From Fulvitalea axinellae (GTDB taxonomy: Bacteria > Bacteroidota > Bacteroidia > Cytophagales > Cyclobacteriaceae): 64,000 nt of DNA. Where the stretch lies: the NCBI RefSeq assembly GCF_036492835.1, contig NZ_AP025314.1, positions 2,460,010 through 2,524,009 of the forward strand, given 5' to 3'. The notes under the pieces were generated by a model, which ran no database searches, was not told the origin of the DNA, and was given only the letters and a program-made list of their open reading frames with translations. Below are positions 18,861 to 26,846 of this stretch, in pieces. A program made the translations under genes and the position numbers. Every line of letters begins with the position of its first letter. The first letter of the stretch is position 1.

Positions 18861-19733
18861 TTACGATGGAGTCCCATTTTGATAATTCTGTCTGTACTCT
18901 AAAGGGGACATATCTGTTTTTTGCTTAAAAAATCGGTGGATATGCTGGACTTCCGAAAAATTGAACTTATGAGCTATCTCGCTGACAGTCTTATTGGTAT
19001 GAATAAGCTCCATTTTTATTTCAAACAGAAGCCTTGATTTTATAAAATCCGTAGCCGTTAAATTGAACTGAGATTTTACGGCCTTATTTATCGTTATTCT
19101 GCTGAGCTTCATCATCGAAGCGTAATCGTCTACCTTGTGGTTGGTACTTATATGCTCTTCCACCAATTTTCGGAATTGGTACGCTGTATTGTCCAAAGCG
19201 ATTGCGTTTCCAATTTCGTTTACTTCGGAGTATTTACGATTAAGGTTAATCAATATATAATAAAGAATAGAGCGGATAAGATGGGCGCTATCGCTTTTGG
19301 TATGTAAAATCTCTTGTCTTATTTCCTTCAGCTTTAGGAGTGTGTCATTAAAAAAAGACTCGGTTGAGGTGAAGAATAAAGGGAAATCAGGTTGATAAAA
19401 GAACAATAGTCGATAAATAAAATATTGATCTGAGAAAAAATCATTTAGAAAATCTTCCTGAAAAACCAAAAGTCTTCCTTCAAAGCTAGAAGGGTTTACA
19501 TGCCAAGAATAATTTTGGTTTTGGGAAATGAATATAAAGGTATTTGGTTTTAGTGTTATGGTCGCATCATTCAATTTTAGAAAGCCGTCCGCATTTTTAA
19601 TGAAATATATCTGAAAGAATCCCGCTGATTGCGTTTCGGTTGTCATTTCCATAGCGCACTCCGATTGCAAATCAATAACGTTCATCAGAAATAGAACGTT
19701 GCAGAGGGTTTTGTCGAATTCTATATATTTCAT
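18861..19733 (-). CDS. AraC-family transcriptional regulator
   Basis: From the ATG at 19733 the protein is 290 aa; the frame is open to 19805 but that extension overlaps a relic on the other strand and carries no family features. An N-terminal cupin-like sensor region (about 1-170; LNDATITLKPNTFIFISQNQ) precedes two HTH motifs: VDDYASMMKLSRITINKAVK and VSEIAHKFNFSEVQHIHRFF, with the family ending KTDMSPLEYRQ. It diverges from the cupin gene at 19962, a plausible target. Confidence 0.9.
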   Translation of the reverse strand: MKYIEFDKTLCNVLFLMNVIDLQSECAMEMTTETQSAGFFQIYFIKNADGFLKLNDATITLKPNTFIFISQNQNYSWHVNPSSFEGRLLVFQEDFLNDFFSDQYFIYRLLFFYQPDFPLFFTSTESFFNDTLLKLKEIRQEILHTKSDSAHLIRSILYYILINLNRKYSEVNEIGNAIALDNTAYQFRKLVEEHISTNHKVDDYASMMKLSRITINKAVKSQFNLTATDFIKSRLLFEIKMELIHTNKTVSEIAHKFNFSEVQHIHRFFKQKTDMSPLEYRQNYQNGTPS

Positions 19734-19751
19734 TCCTAAATTGCAGGTAAG

Positions 19752-19847
19752 GTGAAAGCTAAATTTGATGTAGGCTATGATGCCGGATTTTATGACCAGA
19801 GCCACTTTATAAGAAACTTCCGTCGTTTACTGAGTATCACACCATAG
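19752..19847 (+). pseudogene. C-terminal tail of a second AraC-family regulator
   Basis: Too short for a normal gene call: the plus-strand frame from 19740 to the TAG at 19845-19847 reads VGYDAGFYDQSHFIRNFRRL followed by LSITP, which is the second helix-turn-helix and end of an AraC-type protein (the normal 'GF.DQSHF.R.FKR..G.TP'). A stop at 19737 cuts it off upstream. It is therefore the remnant of a deleted gene, distinct from the intact regulator at 18861, which lacks this sequence. Confidence 0.75.
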
Positions 19848-19905
19848 CAATATCAAAAATTGATAGGGTAGCAAGATTATACAATTTTTTGAAAAAGACT
19901 CTATG

Positions 19906-19913
19906 TAGTTTTG
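19906..19913 (+). promoter_or_regulatory. Candidate -7 promoter element of the cupin gene
   Basis: TAGTTTTG matches the Bacteroidota -7 consensus TAnnTTTG and would place the transcript start about 40 nt before the ATG at 19962. The -33 TTTG is poorly placed, so confidence is limited. Confidence 0.35.
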
Positions 19914-19961
19914 CCTAAAATATATGCTTAAAGACAAGCGATTTAAAATTGAGAAAAAGAT

Positions 19962-20294
19962 ATGATTGAAGAAAACCCATTGTTATCACTATTTCCCGAA
20001 GCGGAAATACCGTTGCCGGGCGTGGTTTCTCGTTTGATACAAGCCGGTGAACGGCAATTAATTTTTATGGAATTTGAGCAAGAGGCTATAGTTCCTCCAC
20101 ATTCCCATAATGCCCAATGGGGTGTCGTTCTTGACGGCGAAATAGAATTGACTATCGAGGGAAAAACAAAACTGCTGAAGAAAGGCGATTCCTATTATAT
20201 TGAAAAAGATCAGGTTCATTCCGCAAAAATTAGTGCGGGGTATAAGGATTTGACTTTTTTCGACCAGATTGACCGATATAAAATAAAAGAGTAA
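19962..20294 (+). CDS. Small cupin-domain protein
   Basis: A 110-aa single-domain cupin. Motif 1 is PHSHNAQWGVVLDGEIEL, with two His and a downstream acidic residue as likely metal ligands; motif 2 is GDSYYIEKDQVHSAKI, supplying the third His. Such proteins range from metal-dependent enzymes to binding proteins, so a reaction cannot be given. It is divergent from the AraC-type regulator, which could respond to the same small molecule. Confidence 0.85.
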   Translation: MIEENPLLSLFPEAEIPLPGVVSRLIQAGERQLIFMEFEQEAIVPPHSHNAQWGVVLDGEIELTIEGKTKLLKKGDSYYIEKDQVHSAKISAGYKDLTFFDQIDRYKIKE

Positions 20295-20337
20295 TATCTA
20301 GCTCAATAGAGGGGACAGGAACAATGCTGAGTTTTTG

Positions 20338-20802
20338 TTATTTGGTTCCAAAGGCTACTAAAGAGTATAGGTTTGGATCTTCCTTTTTTGTTTCCACGGT
20401 GTTTTCCTGTTCGCTCTCAAACATGAAGTATACCCGGTTCAGCAATTCTAAAGTGATAGTTCCGTATTCGTTGGTTTGTTTTGTGTAATCCTTTTCTATT
20501 CGGTTCAATTCTTCCAAAATATCGCTTAATGTGGGAACCTTTTTCCAATGGTTAACGATTGTGATTCGATTTCCGCCTTGTATATCATGAATGTAATCAT
20601 TGAAGATACCGGAAAGATGCTTCCTATCGTCAAAATGCAATTCTAGATTTCCATATCGCCAAATCGGTGATGTTTCTTTATTCATCTTATTTAGCCACAT
20701 ATCAGGTGTTAATCCTAGGGCTTCGATTTCGTCTTTGCGCAAGCCTAATCTAATTTTGCCGAAAACTCCGGTTCGAATAAAATCGGATAAATATACAATC
20801 AT
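20338..20802 (-). CDS. Hypothetical protein, SMI1/immunity-like style
   Basis: A 154-aa soluble protein. The N-terminal pattern FGKIRLGLRKDEIEALGL...IWRYGNLELHF...IHDI is a recurrent small-protein pattern ('GpirLGms..ev...lG.p..w......w.yg.lel.F') seen in uncharacterised bacterial proteins, sometimes near polymorphic toxins. No catalytic motif is evident. It is 26 bp downstream of the 95-aa gene on the same strand, so they probably form a pair. An immunity role would be speculation because no toxin is present here. Confidence 0.65.
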   Translation of the reverse strand: MIVYLSDFIRTGVFGKIRLGLRKDEIEALGLTPDMWLNKMNKETSPIWRYGNLELHFDDRKHLSGIFNDYIHDIQGGNRITIVNHWKKVPTLSDILEELNRIEKDYTKQTNEYGTITLELLNRVYFMFESEQENTVETKKEDPNLYSLVAFGTK

Positions 20803-20828
20803 GGAACGTTCTTTTTTGCTTTACACTC

Positions 20829-21116
20829 TTAGCCTTGTGTTTTGTCGCTTTGGTTTAGATACCAGTAAATAACGTTACGGAAGTCTTTTTTAGCCTCATC
20901 CACAAATTCGCGTAAACTCTCCAAACTGCCTTTGGAGAGTTCCAAAGTGGCTATTCTTGTATTGAATAAATTGTATGAACCTGTATCCATGACGTGTTCT
21001 GCTCGTATACTTTCGATCAATCGCTTGGCTTCGTGATGTTGGTTAGTTGGAAAAAGCTTTTGAATCCTACTTTCGATATATTCCATAATACTCTCGGCGA
21101 CTAGTTCGTAGCTCAT
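20829..21116 (-). CDS. Small hypothetical helical protein
   Basis: A 95-aa, highly charged, mostly alpha-helical protein without a signal peptide or membrane segment (MSYELVAESIMEYIESRIQK at the start). I do not recognise it. It precedes the 154-aa gene by 26 bp on the same strand, which supports both being real and co-expressed. Confidence 0.6.
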   Translation of the reverse strand: MSYELVAESIMEYIESRIQKLFPTNQHHEAKRLIESIRAEHVMDTGSYNLFNTRIATLELSKGSLESLREFVDEAKKDFRNVIYWYLNQSDKTQG

Positions 21117-21151
21117 TATTGATTGAATTGCTTTTCGGTAGGGGCATTAGA

Positions 21152-21175
21152 AAGGACTCCCCGAAGGGAGTCCTT
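21152..21175 (-). terminator. Terminator of the small membrane-protein genes
   Basis: A perfect 10-bp stem (AAGGACTCCC at 21152-21161 with GGGAGTCCTT at 21166-21175) and CGAA tetraloop. Read on the minus strand a short T-rich run follows it. It closes the unit formed by the genes at 21210 and 21498. Confidence 0.75.
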
Positions 21176-21209
21176 GAGCGTGAGTAAGTGTGCGATAGGA
21201 TAAGGAAAG

Positions 21210-21449
21210 CTACTCTCTATTTATTGACGATTGCGTAGTGTTTTCTTCATCTTCATTGAAAAAGAATAGGATAGCGGCGCCTGCTGCGATAAATAAAATC
21301 CTAAGTAACCAACCGATGCCAGCTCCCCAGATGTCAATCCACATCAAAAGGCGGATATTGTAATTGAAAATTGCGAGAATAGAGGAGGCTAGCCCCATCA
21401 AGAGTAATCCGCCGCCAATTTGAGGAAGTTTGTCTTTGATTAAATTCAT
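21210..21449 (-). CDS. Small membrane protein
   Basis: A 79-aa protein with two likely transmembrane helices (about residues 11-30 and 43-63) and an acidic, polar C-terminal tail (NEDEENTTQSS). No family is recognised. It follows the 169-aa membrane protein by 48 bp on the same strand and precedes a strong terminator, so it is probably the last gene of that unit. Confidence 0.6.
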   Translation of the reverse strand: MNLIKDKLPQIGGGLLLMGLASSILAIFNYNIRLLMWIDIWGAGIGWLLRILFIAAGAAILFFFNEDEENTTQSSINRE

Positions 21450-21497
21450 GTCGAGTATAATGGATAAATATCAATGCGAATAAAAAGGGTAAAGGGT

Positions 21498-22007
21498 TTA
21501 TGCCACATAACCATGGGCTCGGGGTTTGCGACATAGCATTCTTTCGATTTTCGTATGAATAGGGGAGTCCAAAGGAAAACGATATACCTTTTTGTCTCCT
21601 TCCAGACATATCTGAACGTAATCGATGGGACACATTTTGATTCGTCTTGCCCGGGGTAAGCGAATGATAACTTTATATTCGATACCGTGCTGTACGAAGG
21701 AGGCTTTACGGTCGTTCTCGACCTCCAAGCAGAATACGGCAATATGCGTCGGGCGATTTAAAACGGTGGTAAAGAAATGGATTACCATGCCTATCACTAA
21801 AACCGGAATAAGAAGATCAGTCAGATGAAAGACATTTGATCCAAGCTCGAATTCGAAAGCGGGCCCAAGAAAACGATATAAATAGGGCCTCATGAAATAA
21901 AAAAAGAAGGAAGCGAGAAAGAGATTTACACCGTATTGAACGAAAGTGTATTTCTTATCCTGTTCGTGCCCTCGAAGCAATAGTTTCTGTAATTCTTGAC
22001 TATTCAT
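21498..22007 (-). CDS. Hypothetical membrane protein
   Basis: The start chosen is the ATG at 22007 (169 aa); the frame extends to a TTG at 22037. Two hydrophobic segments (YGVNLFLASFFFYFMRPYLY and LLIPVLVIGMVIHFF) are followed by a soluble C-terminal domain of about 90 residues rich in beta-strand (VIIRLPRARRIKMCPIDYVQ). It has no recognisable family. It is expressed with the 79-aa membrane protein. Confidence 0.6.
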   Translation of the reverse strand: MNSQELQKLLLRGHEQDKKYTFVQYGVNLFLASFFFYFMRPYLYRFLGPAFEFELGSNVFHLTDLLIPVLVIGMVIHFFTTVLNRPTHIAVFCLEVENDRKASFVQHGIEYKVIIRLPRARRIKMCPIDYVQICLEGDKKVYRFPLDSPIHTKIERMLCRKPRAHGYVA

Positions 22008-22162
22008 GGACGAATAATTTTTATAACCAAAAAGCAAAACGCTATTGGTTTTGTATTCGTCCGTAAAAGTAAAAGAGCGGTGATCAGTTGGAAAGCCAAA
22101 CCAATTTCCGCCCTTTATGGTCGCATATTAGTAAAAGGTAATTGTTTTTCTGAATGAGGCGA

Positions 22163-22891
22163 TTAAGCTTCGAATACTTTCTTAACGAATTCTTCTCGCT
22201 TCCGGATGGAAACGGGAATAGGGGTGTCGTCCTTCAAATATGCAAAACGGGTTTTGTCATAACGATCAACATAATCGATGTTAACCATATAGGATTGGTG
22301 CGTTCTGACAAAACGGTCATTGGGCAGTTGGGTGACATATTCTTTCAAAGGCCTTGACGCAATGAACTTTCGTCCGTCATTAAGAAAAAATGTCGTATAT
22401 CCTGCGTCCGATTTGCAGTAAACTAATTCGGCGAGTTCGATAATTTGATAACTTTCCTGTAAACGGAGAACGATACGGTTCTGGTTACCCGAGAGTTGTT
22501 CTTTGAAAATATCCAGCTGTTTGCGTGTGGAATATTTTCCTGCCGAAACCTTTTCGAGCGCGTCTCGCAATTCGTCCGGATCAACAGGTTTTAGTATATA
22601 ATCTATTGCGCCACACTTCAGCGCCCGGATGGCGTGCTGATTATAAGCGGTGATGAAAATAACCGAAAAATCAAGCTCTTCCGTATTGTCTAACACATCA
22701 AAACCGGAACCGCCCTGCAAATTGATGTCGAGTAACACAAGGTCCGGTTTGCAAGCTTTGATCAACACGCTGGCTTCGTCTACCGAAGCGCATTCGGCGA
22801 TAAAATCCACAGCGGGGTTGAGTTGCTGGACTAAACTGATTATTCCTTTTCTGGTATATTGCTCGTCCTCGACGATGATGGTCTTAATCAT
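22163..22891 (-). CDS. LytTR-type response regulator
   Basis: A 242-aa cytosolic regulator. The receiver domain (1-120) has the acidic pocket EDE at 8-10, phospho-acceptor Asp55 in LVLLDINLQG, Thr in FITAY and Lys in ILKPVD. The C-terminal LytTR DNA-binding domain (about 145-240) has the typical NRIVLRLQESYQIIELAELV and FVRTHQSYMVNIDYVD segments. Its start overlaps the kinase gene by 8 bp, so the two are translated together as a two-component system. Confidence 0.95.
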   Translation of the reverse strand: MIKTIIVEDEQYTRKGIISLVQQLNPAVDFIAECASVDEASVLIKACKPDLVLLDINLQGGSGFDVLDNTEELDFSVIFITAYNQHAIRALKCGAIDYILKPVDPDELRDALEKVSAGKYSTRKQLDIFKEQLSGNQNRIVLRLQESYQIIELAELVYCKSDAGYTTFFLNDGRKFIASRPLKEYVTQLPNDRFVRTHQSYMVNIDYVDRYDKTRFAYLKDDTPIPVSIRKREEFVKKVFEA

Positions 22892-24575
22892 AGTGTGTCT
22901 GGTGAGGGATGGTAATGTTTACGGTTGTTCCGGTATCATCACTGTCAATTTTCAGATCTCCTTTGCAATTAAATTCTTTTGCGAATAACGCAAGTCTTTC
23001 ACGTGTAATACCAGTGGATAGCGAACGTTTTTCTATCGATTGTTTTTTTCGATTTATACCGGAACCGTTATCCTGTATGGTGCAGAATAAGTTATCATTT
23101 TTATATGTTAGGGAAATATCGAGTAATCCTTTTCTGTCAACATGACGGAAACCGTGCTCAATGGCGTTTTCCACAAAAGGCTGGATCAGCATCGGCGGGA
23201 TTTCGATATTTTCAGGATCAATCGTTTCGTCTATTCGAAGCGTAAAATCGAATAGATTTTCGAAACGCATTTTTTGTAATTGCATATAATTCTCGACGGC
23301 CATCAGTTCCCTGTCCAGCGGTACCACCCGATTGTTCGAGTTCTCCAAGATAAGGCGCATCAACTTTGAGAATTTGCCCAAATAATTCACAGCCTTTGAC
23401 TTGTCATCGTTTAGTATCATTCCCTGAATTGAGGAAAGGGAATTGAAAATAAAATGGGGCGTCATTTGCGAGCGCATCAGGCGTTGTTTCATCCCGATAT
23501 AGCGCTGCCTGTTTTGGCTATGCCTATATATATAAAATCCGGAAATAATTACCAGAACCAAAAGCATGGCGAGAACACCTATAACGCTCCACAAAGTTCT
23601 TCGTTGTGAAATTTCCAATTGGGCGCCTTTGACGGTTACTTCCCGCTTAAGGTCTACTTCCCTTCGGTAAGCGTCGTTAAGGATTTGGGCCTTTTGGTCT
23701 ACATTAGTGTCAAACAGCCGTTGATTATAAGCGTTTATGGAATCCAGAGCCTCCAAGGCCTCATCCAATTTTCCCAGTTTCTTATAAATCAAAAAATTGT
23801 TTTTGTAAATCACGGGATGGGCCGTGGCTATCGGGTCGTCGGGAACCCTTGCCATCGCTGAGTCCATATAGGCTTGGCATTTTTCCCATTCCTCTTTTTC
23901 CATATAAAGGTGGGAAATGTCGGAATACGTCATTGCCAACGCATTATGGTAGCGCATTCTTTTTTCTATCGGGATTTTCTTTTTGAAATAGAAAATAGCG
24001 GAATCGTACTGCCCGGAATAACCTAAAAATTGACTGTAATTCGTGAAATAATCAAGCTCTAGAGTAGTCGCCTTAAATACTCTGGGGTCCATACGGTCGT
24101 AAACAGCGAAAGCCGAGTCAAGTTGGCCGTTTTCAAAATATACCAATCCCAATACGAGTTCGACACTAGCGCATAATAGCGAATCCTTTTTACGGAAATA
24201 CGGAAGGTTCTCCCGAATCGTCTCTATGCTTTTGTCATAGCGTTTGAACAGGAAGTCTTTAATATATAAGAGCCGGTACGCCTCGATTATATAAGAGGTA
24301 TCGGCTTTTTGTTTTGCCAAATGCAGAAGGCGTTCCGCATAAAGTGCGCCATTGACATAGTTGGAGTTTTCATAGTGCGCCAATCCTAACCAATGATATT
24401 CTTTAAGGCTAAGTTCCTCACGGTTTAGTTTTTCCGTAAGGGCCATCGCCAACGAGTCATGCTTCTTTTCTTTTTTCAAACGCAGGATATTGTCGTTTTC
24501 GTTAATGGAAAACGCTATCTCTGGAATGAAGAGCAAAAGGCTTGAAATAAAGAATCGGAATAGGTTTGATCTCAC
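22884..24575 (-). CDS. LytS-type sensor histidine kinase with TPR-like periplasmic region
   Basis: A 563-aa inner-membrane kinase. A signal sequence (1-23) is followed by a periplasmic alpha-helical, TPR-like region (about 40-310), one transmembrane helix (about 329-350) and a cytosolic His-kinase domain whose phospho-acceptor is His374 in MTPHFIFNSLSSIQ. The ATPase part has N-box PMLIQPFVENAIEHGF and GSGIN. This layout is common in Bacteroidota. The signal sensed is unknown; the partner is the overlapping LytTR regulator. Confidence 0.95.
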   Translation of the reverse strand: MRSNLFRFFISSLLLFIPEIAFSINENDNILRLKKEKKHDSLAMALTEKLNREELSLKEYHWLGLAHYENSNYVNGALYAERLLHLAKQKADTSYIIEAYRLLYIKDFLFKRYDKSIETIRENLPYFRKKDSLLCASVELVLGLVYFENGQLDSAFAVYDRMDPRVFKATTLELDYFTNYSQFLGYSGQYDSAIFYFKKKIPIEKRMRYHNALAMTYSDISHLYMEKEEWEKCQAYMDSAMARVPDDPIATAHPVIYKNNFLIYKKLGKLDEALEALDSINAYNQRLFDTNVDQKAQILNDAYRREVDLKREVTVKGAQLEISQRRTLWSVIGVLAMLLVLVIISGFYIYRHSQNRQRYIGMKQRLMRSQMTPHFIFNSLSSIQGMILNDDKSKAVNYLGKFSKLMRLILENSNNRVVPLDRELMAVENYMQLQKMRFENLFDFTLRIDETIDPENIEIPPMLIQPFVENAIEHGFRHVDRKGLLDISLTYKNDNLFCTIQDNGSGINRKKQSIEKRSLSTGITRERLALFAKEFNCKGDLKIDSDDTGTTVNITIPHQTHYD

Positions 24576-24941
24576 GTAACTTAAAATTTTGATGTATGAG
24601 ATATAAATTTGTTTATCTTTTTTGGATACAGGAAATACTGACGTGATTTCTATTGTTATTCTTGGATTAGTATTAATTCATATGCTTTTAGTTTAGATGA
24701 TGCGGTGGCAAGATGGAAGAGATATTGGAAGAAGGCGTTGTTTAGTTTGTGTTTTCTGTGAGTGATGGCTGTTTTTCAAAAGGAAAAAATGCCACTGATA
24801 TAGAAGTATTTTTATAAATCATGTAGACTTATGTTAATGTATTGCCAATTTTGGTTTTATGAATGGAATGGCTGGGCTTTTCACTGGCTAAAGTGATTTT
24901 CTGAGCCTGGTTATTTTTCGCTTTACTTTTACAAGGTTAGT
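24576..24941. other. Intergenic region between kinase and 557-aa gene
   Basis: A 366-bp AT-rich gap between divergently transcribed genes. It must contain promoters for both, but I see no sequence that matches TTTG-N19-TAnnTTTG well, no strong hairpin and no coding remnant. Confidence 0.5.
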
Positions 24942-26615
24942 ATGAATACTGAAAAATATAAGTTGATAGTAGAGAACGAGATGGCGCCCCACCACATCCT
25001 CGTTTTCAAACAGCACAAAACACGACGCGACGTATACGAAAGCTGTTGGGTACTGGCCCTTAACAATCTTACATCCGTCAAGGAATTTGTTTTCGAAGAC
25101 CGCCTTTACGTTCCAAACGGAGCAAACGTACTTAACGCCTACGATATCGATTCGCAAAAGCTTATAGGCCAGCGACAGTTTGAGGATAAAGAGATGATTT
25201 GGGCCGAAATGCGTCCGGAGCAAGGTGTATTGTACCTCTATTGTCATGATGAAGACGGCCAAAGCGCCTCTTTCCATATTCTGCGCGCCGATGATCTTTC
25301 GGAAGTGAAGTCTTTCGAATTGTTGGACAACTTCACGCACAGCAAAGCCTTTGATCTTGACGCCAAAGGGAACCCGCTTTTCTATTATAATTACTATCAT
25401 GAAGAGAATGAATGCTGGGCGCATAGTTATTTGACACTGGATTTGGAGTCGGGAGCCGTAGCCGAACATAATCTTTCCGACGCCCCGCGTACCGATGAAG
25501 ACGTGCGCCGTCCTTTTGTCAATGCCGAAAAGGGCTTCGCCCTAATGCCTTATTGGGAAAAGCTGAGCTTGAACAAAGAAGCCAAAGGGCGCATTACCAT
25601 TCCCTTCCGTGTGAAGTTTATAGATCTGGAGACATTTGAAGACCGTGGCGTTTTCAAACTGCTCGATTACCCGTATTCCGACTTGGAATTCCTGCAAAGT
25701 TTTGTCGATCGCTTTGTTGATAGTCTGGAAGAGGCTGAGTTTGGATCCGAAGAGTATGATGAACTGATGGCCAAGGTTTATGGAAAGTTGGAAAGTGTGT
25801 GGATCGAACCTTCGGAAGGAGACTCGTGGTGTGTTTTTGACGGCGGTATTTTGGTGCGAATCGACGGCGAAGGCAAAGCTTCAGAGCCTTTAGTTGTGAT
25901 GGCTACCCGTGATTCGGATGAGGAGCTTAAGTATAAACCGGGCCTTCACCTGAGCATCGAAGGTTTGGATCCGTTCAAGGGCTTTTTGTTGCAGGATCAA
26001 ACTTCCCTCAGGTATTTCCGAATGCCATTTAAGCTAGAGGAATTAAACGGTGAAGACGGTGAAATTCCGAAAAGACTCAAGTCAGCGATGCCCGACAAGC
26101 TACGCATGCGTGACGAAGACGAGTTGGCGATTGAAAACCTCGGCGTGACTTTGATTCAGGTTGCGGACTTCAAGCAGGCGTCCGTAGTGGAGGCTTTGGA
26201 GAAGATGACGGAATTCGTAGAAAACCTCAGCCCGAGTGAACATGGCCTTAATCTGGCTTTCCGGGTATGCGACGCCAAGGGCAAAACGATGGATGAAGAA
26301 GCCTTTTTCAATAAAGCGGCCGGCTTGAAGACCGTCGCGCCGATGGTCGAGGCTTTGGTGCGCACCTTTTTGAAGGTAAAAGATTCCGAACTGTTCCGTT
26401 ATGATGCCGAAACACGCTCCCTAGCCTATGCCGTGAACGCCTTGGCGCAAAAGGACGAAGCTTATTTGCCTTTGGTGGAGGCTTATTTGGCGAATATGGA
26501 CTGGGAACACGACGTTTTCTGTCAGTCAGAAATGATTCCCGAACTGGAATCCCGCTATCCGGACTCGGCCTTGGTCAAAAAAATCAGTGATATTCTGGAA
26601 GATTATTACGGCTGA
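24942..26615 (+). CDS. Large soluble protein of unknown function (propeller-like N-terminus)
   Basis: A 557-aa protein without signal peptide or membrane segments, so cytosolic. The first 380 residues have a repeating beta-strand pattern (VLNAYDIDSQKLIGQRQF, LYLYCHDEDGQSASFHILRA, DLESGAVAEHNL) suggestive of a beta-propeller. The C-terminal 150 residues are alpha-helical and acidic. It uses the GC-richer codons of the core genome. I do not recognise the family. IS copy 2 lies just downstream, past a long inverted repeat. Confidence 0.75.
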   Translation: MNTEKYKLIVENEMAPHHILVFKQHKTRRDVYESCWVLALNNLTSVKEFVFEDRLYVPNGANVLNAYDIDSQKLIGQRQFEDKEMIWAEMRPEQGVLYLYCHDEDGQSASFHILRADDLSEVKSFELLDNFTHSKAFDLDAKGNPLFYYNYYHEENECWAHSYLTLDLESGAVAEHNLSDAPRTDEDVRRPFVNAEKGFALMPYWEKLSLNKEAKGRITIPFRVKFIDLETFEDRGVFKLLDYPYSDLEFLQSFVDRFVDSLEEAEFGSEEYDELMAKVYGKLESVWIEPSEGDSWCVFDGGILVRIDGEGKASEPLVVMATRDSDEELKYKPGLHLSIEGLDPFKGFLLQDQTSLRYFRMPFKLEELNGEDGEIPKRLKSAMPDKLRMRDEDELAIENLGVTLIQVADFKQASVVEALEKMTEFVENLSPSEHGLNLAFRVCDAKGKTMDEEAFFNKAAGLKTVAPMVEALVRTFLKVKDSELFRYDAETRSLAYAVNALAQKDEAYLPLVEAYLANMDWEHDVFCQSEMIPELESRYPDSALVKKISDILEDYYG

Positions 26616-26660
26616 TATTCTTTGCCTTTATATAGGGTGGAAAAGCTAATTGTAAAGGAA

Positions 26661-26731
26661 GAATAGTTTTATTCGGTTGTGTAGCGAAGGCCGTCCGTTT
26701 TCGTAATTAGCGGATCGAATAAAACTTTATT
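26661..26731. repeat. Imperfect inverted repeat downstream of the 557-aa gene
   Basis: GAATAGTTTTATTCG at 26661-26675 pairs with 26715-26731, which is the same sequence inverted with two extra bases. The loop is 39 nt. It may act as a terminator or be a small repeat; no other role is visible. Confidence 0.55.
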
Positions 26732-26846
26732 CTTGACGAATATTACTCTGTTCGGTTCAGGACTCGTGCTTGTATATTCTATTTCTCGTCCTTTGAGGTA
26801 AATCTATGTTTAACATGCGTATTGTTTGAATTACGCTTAGTAACTA

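Noticed and set aside
20338..21116. Toxin-antitoxin or immunity pair for the two small genes
   Set aside because: No toxin motif is visible in either protein and no polymorphic toxin gene is nearby; kept as hypothetical genes.
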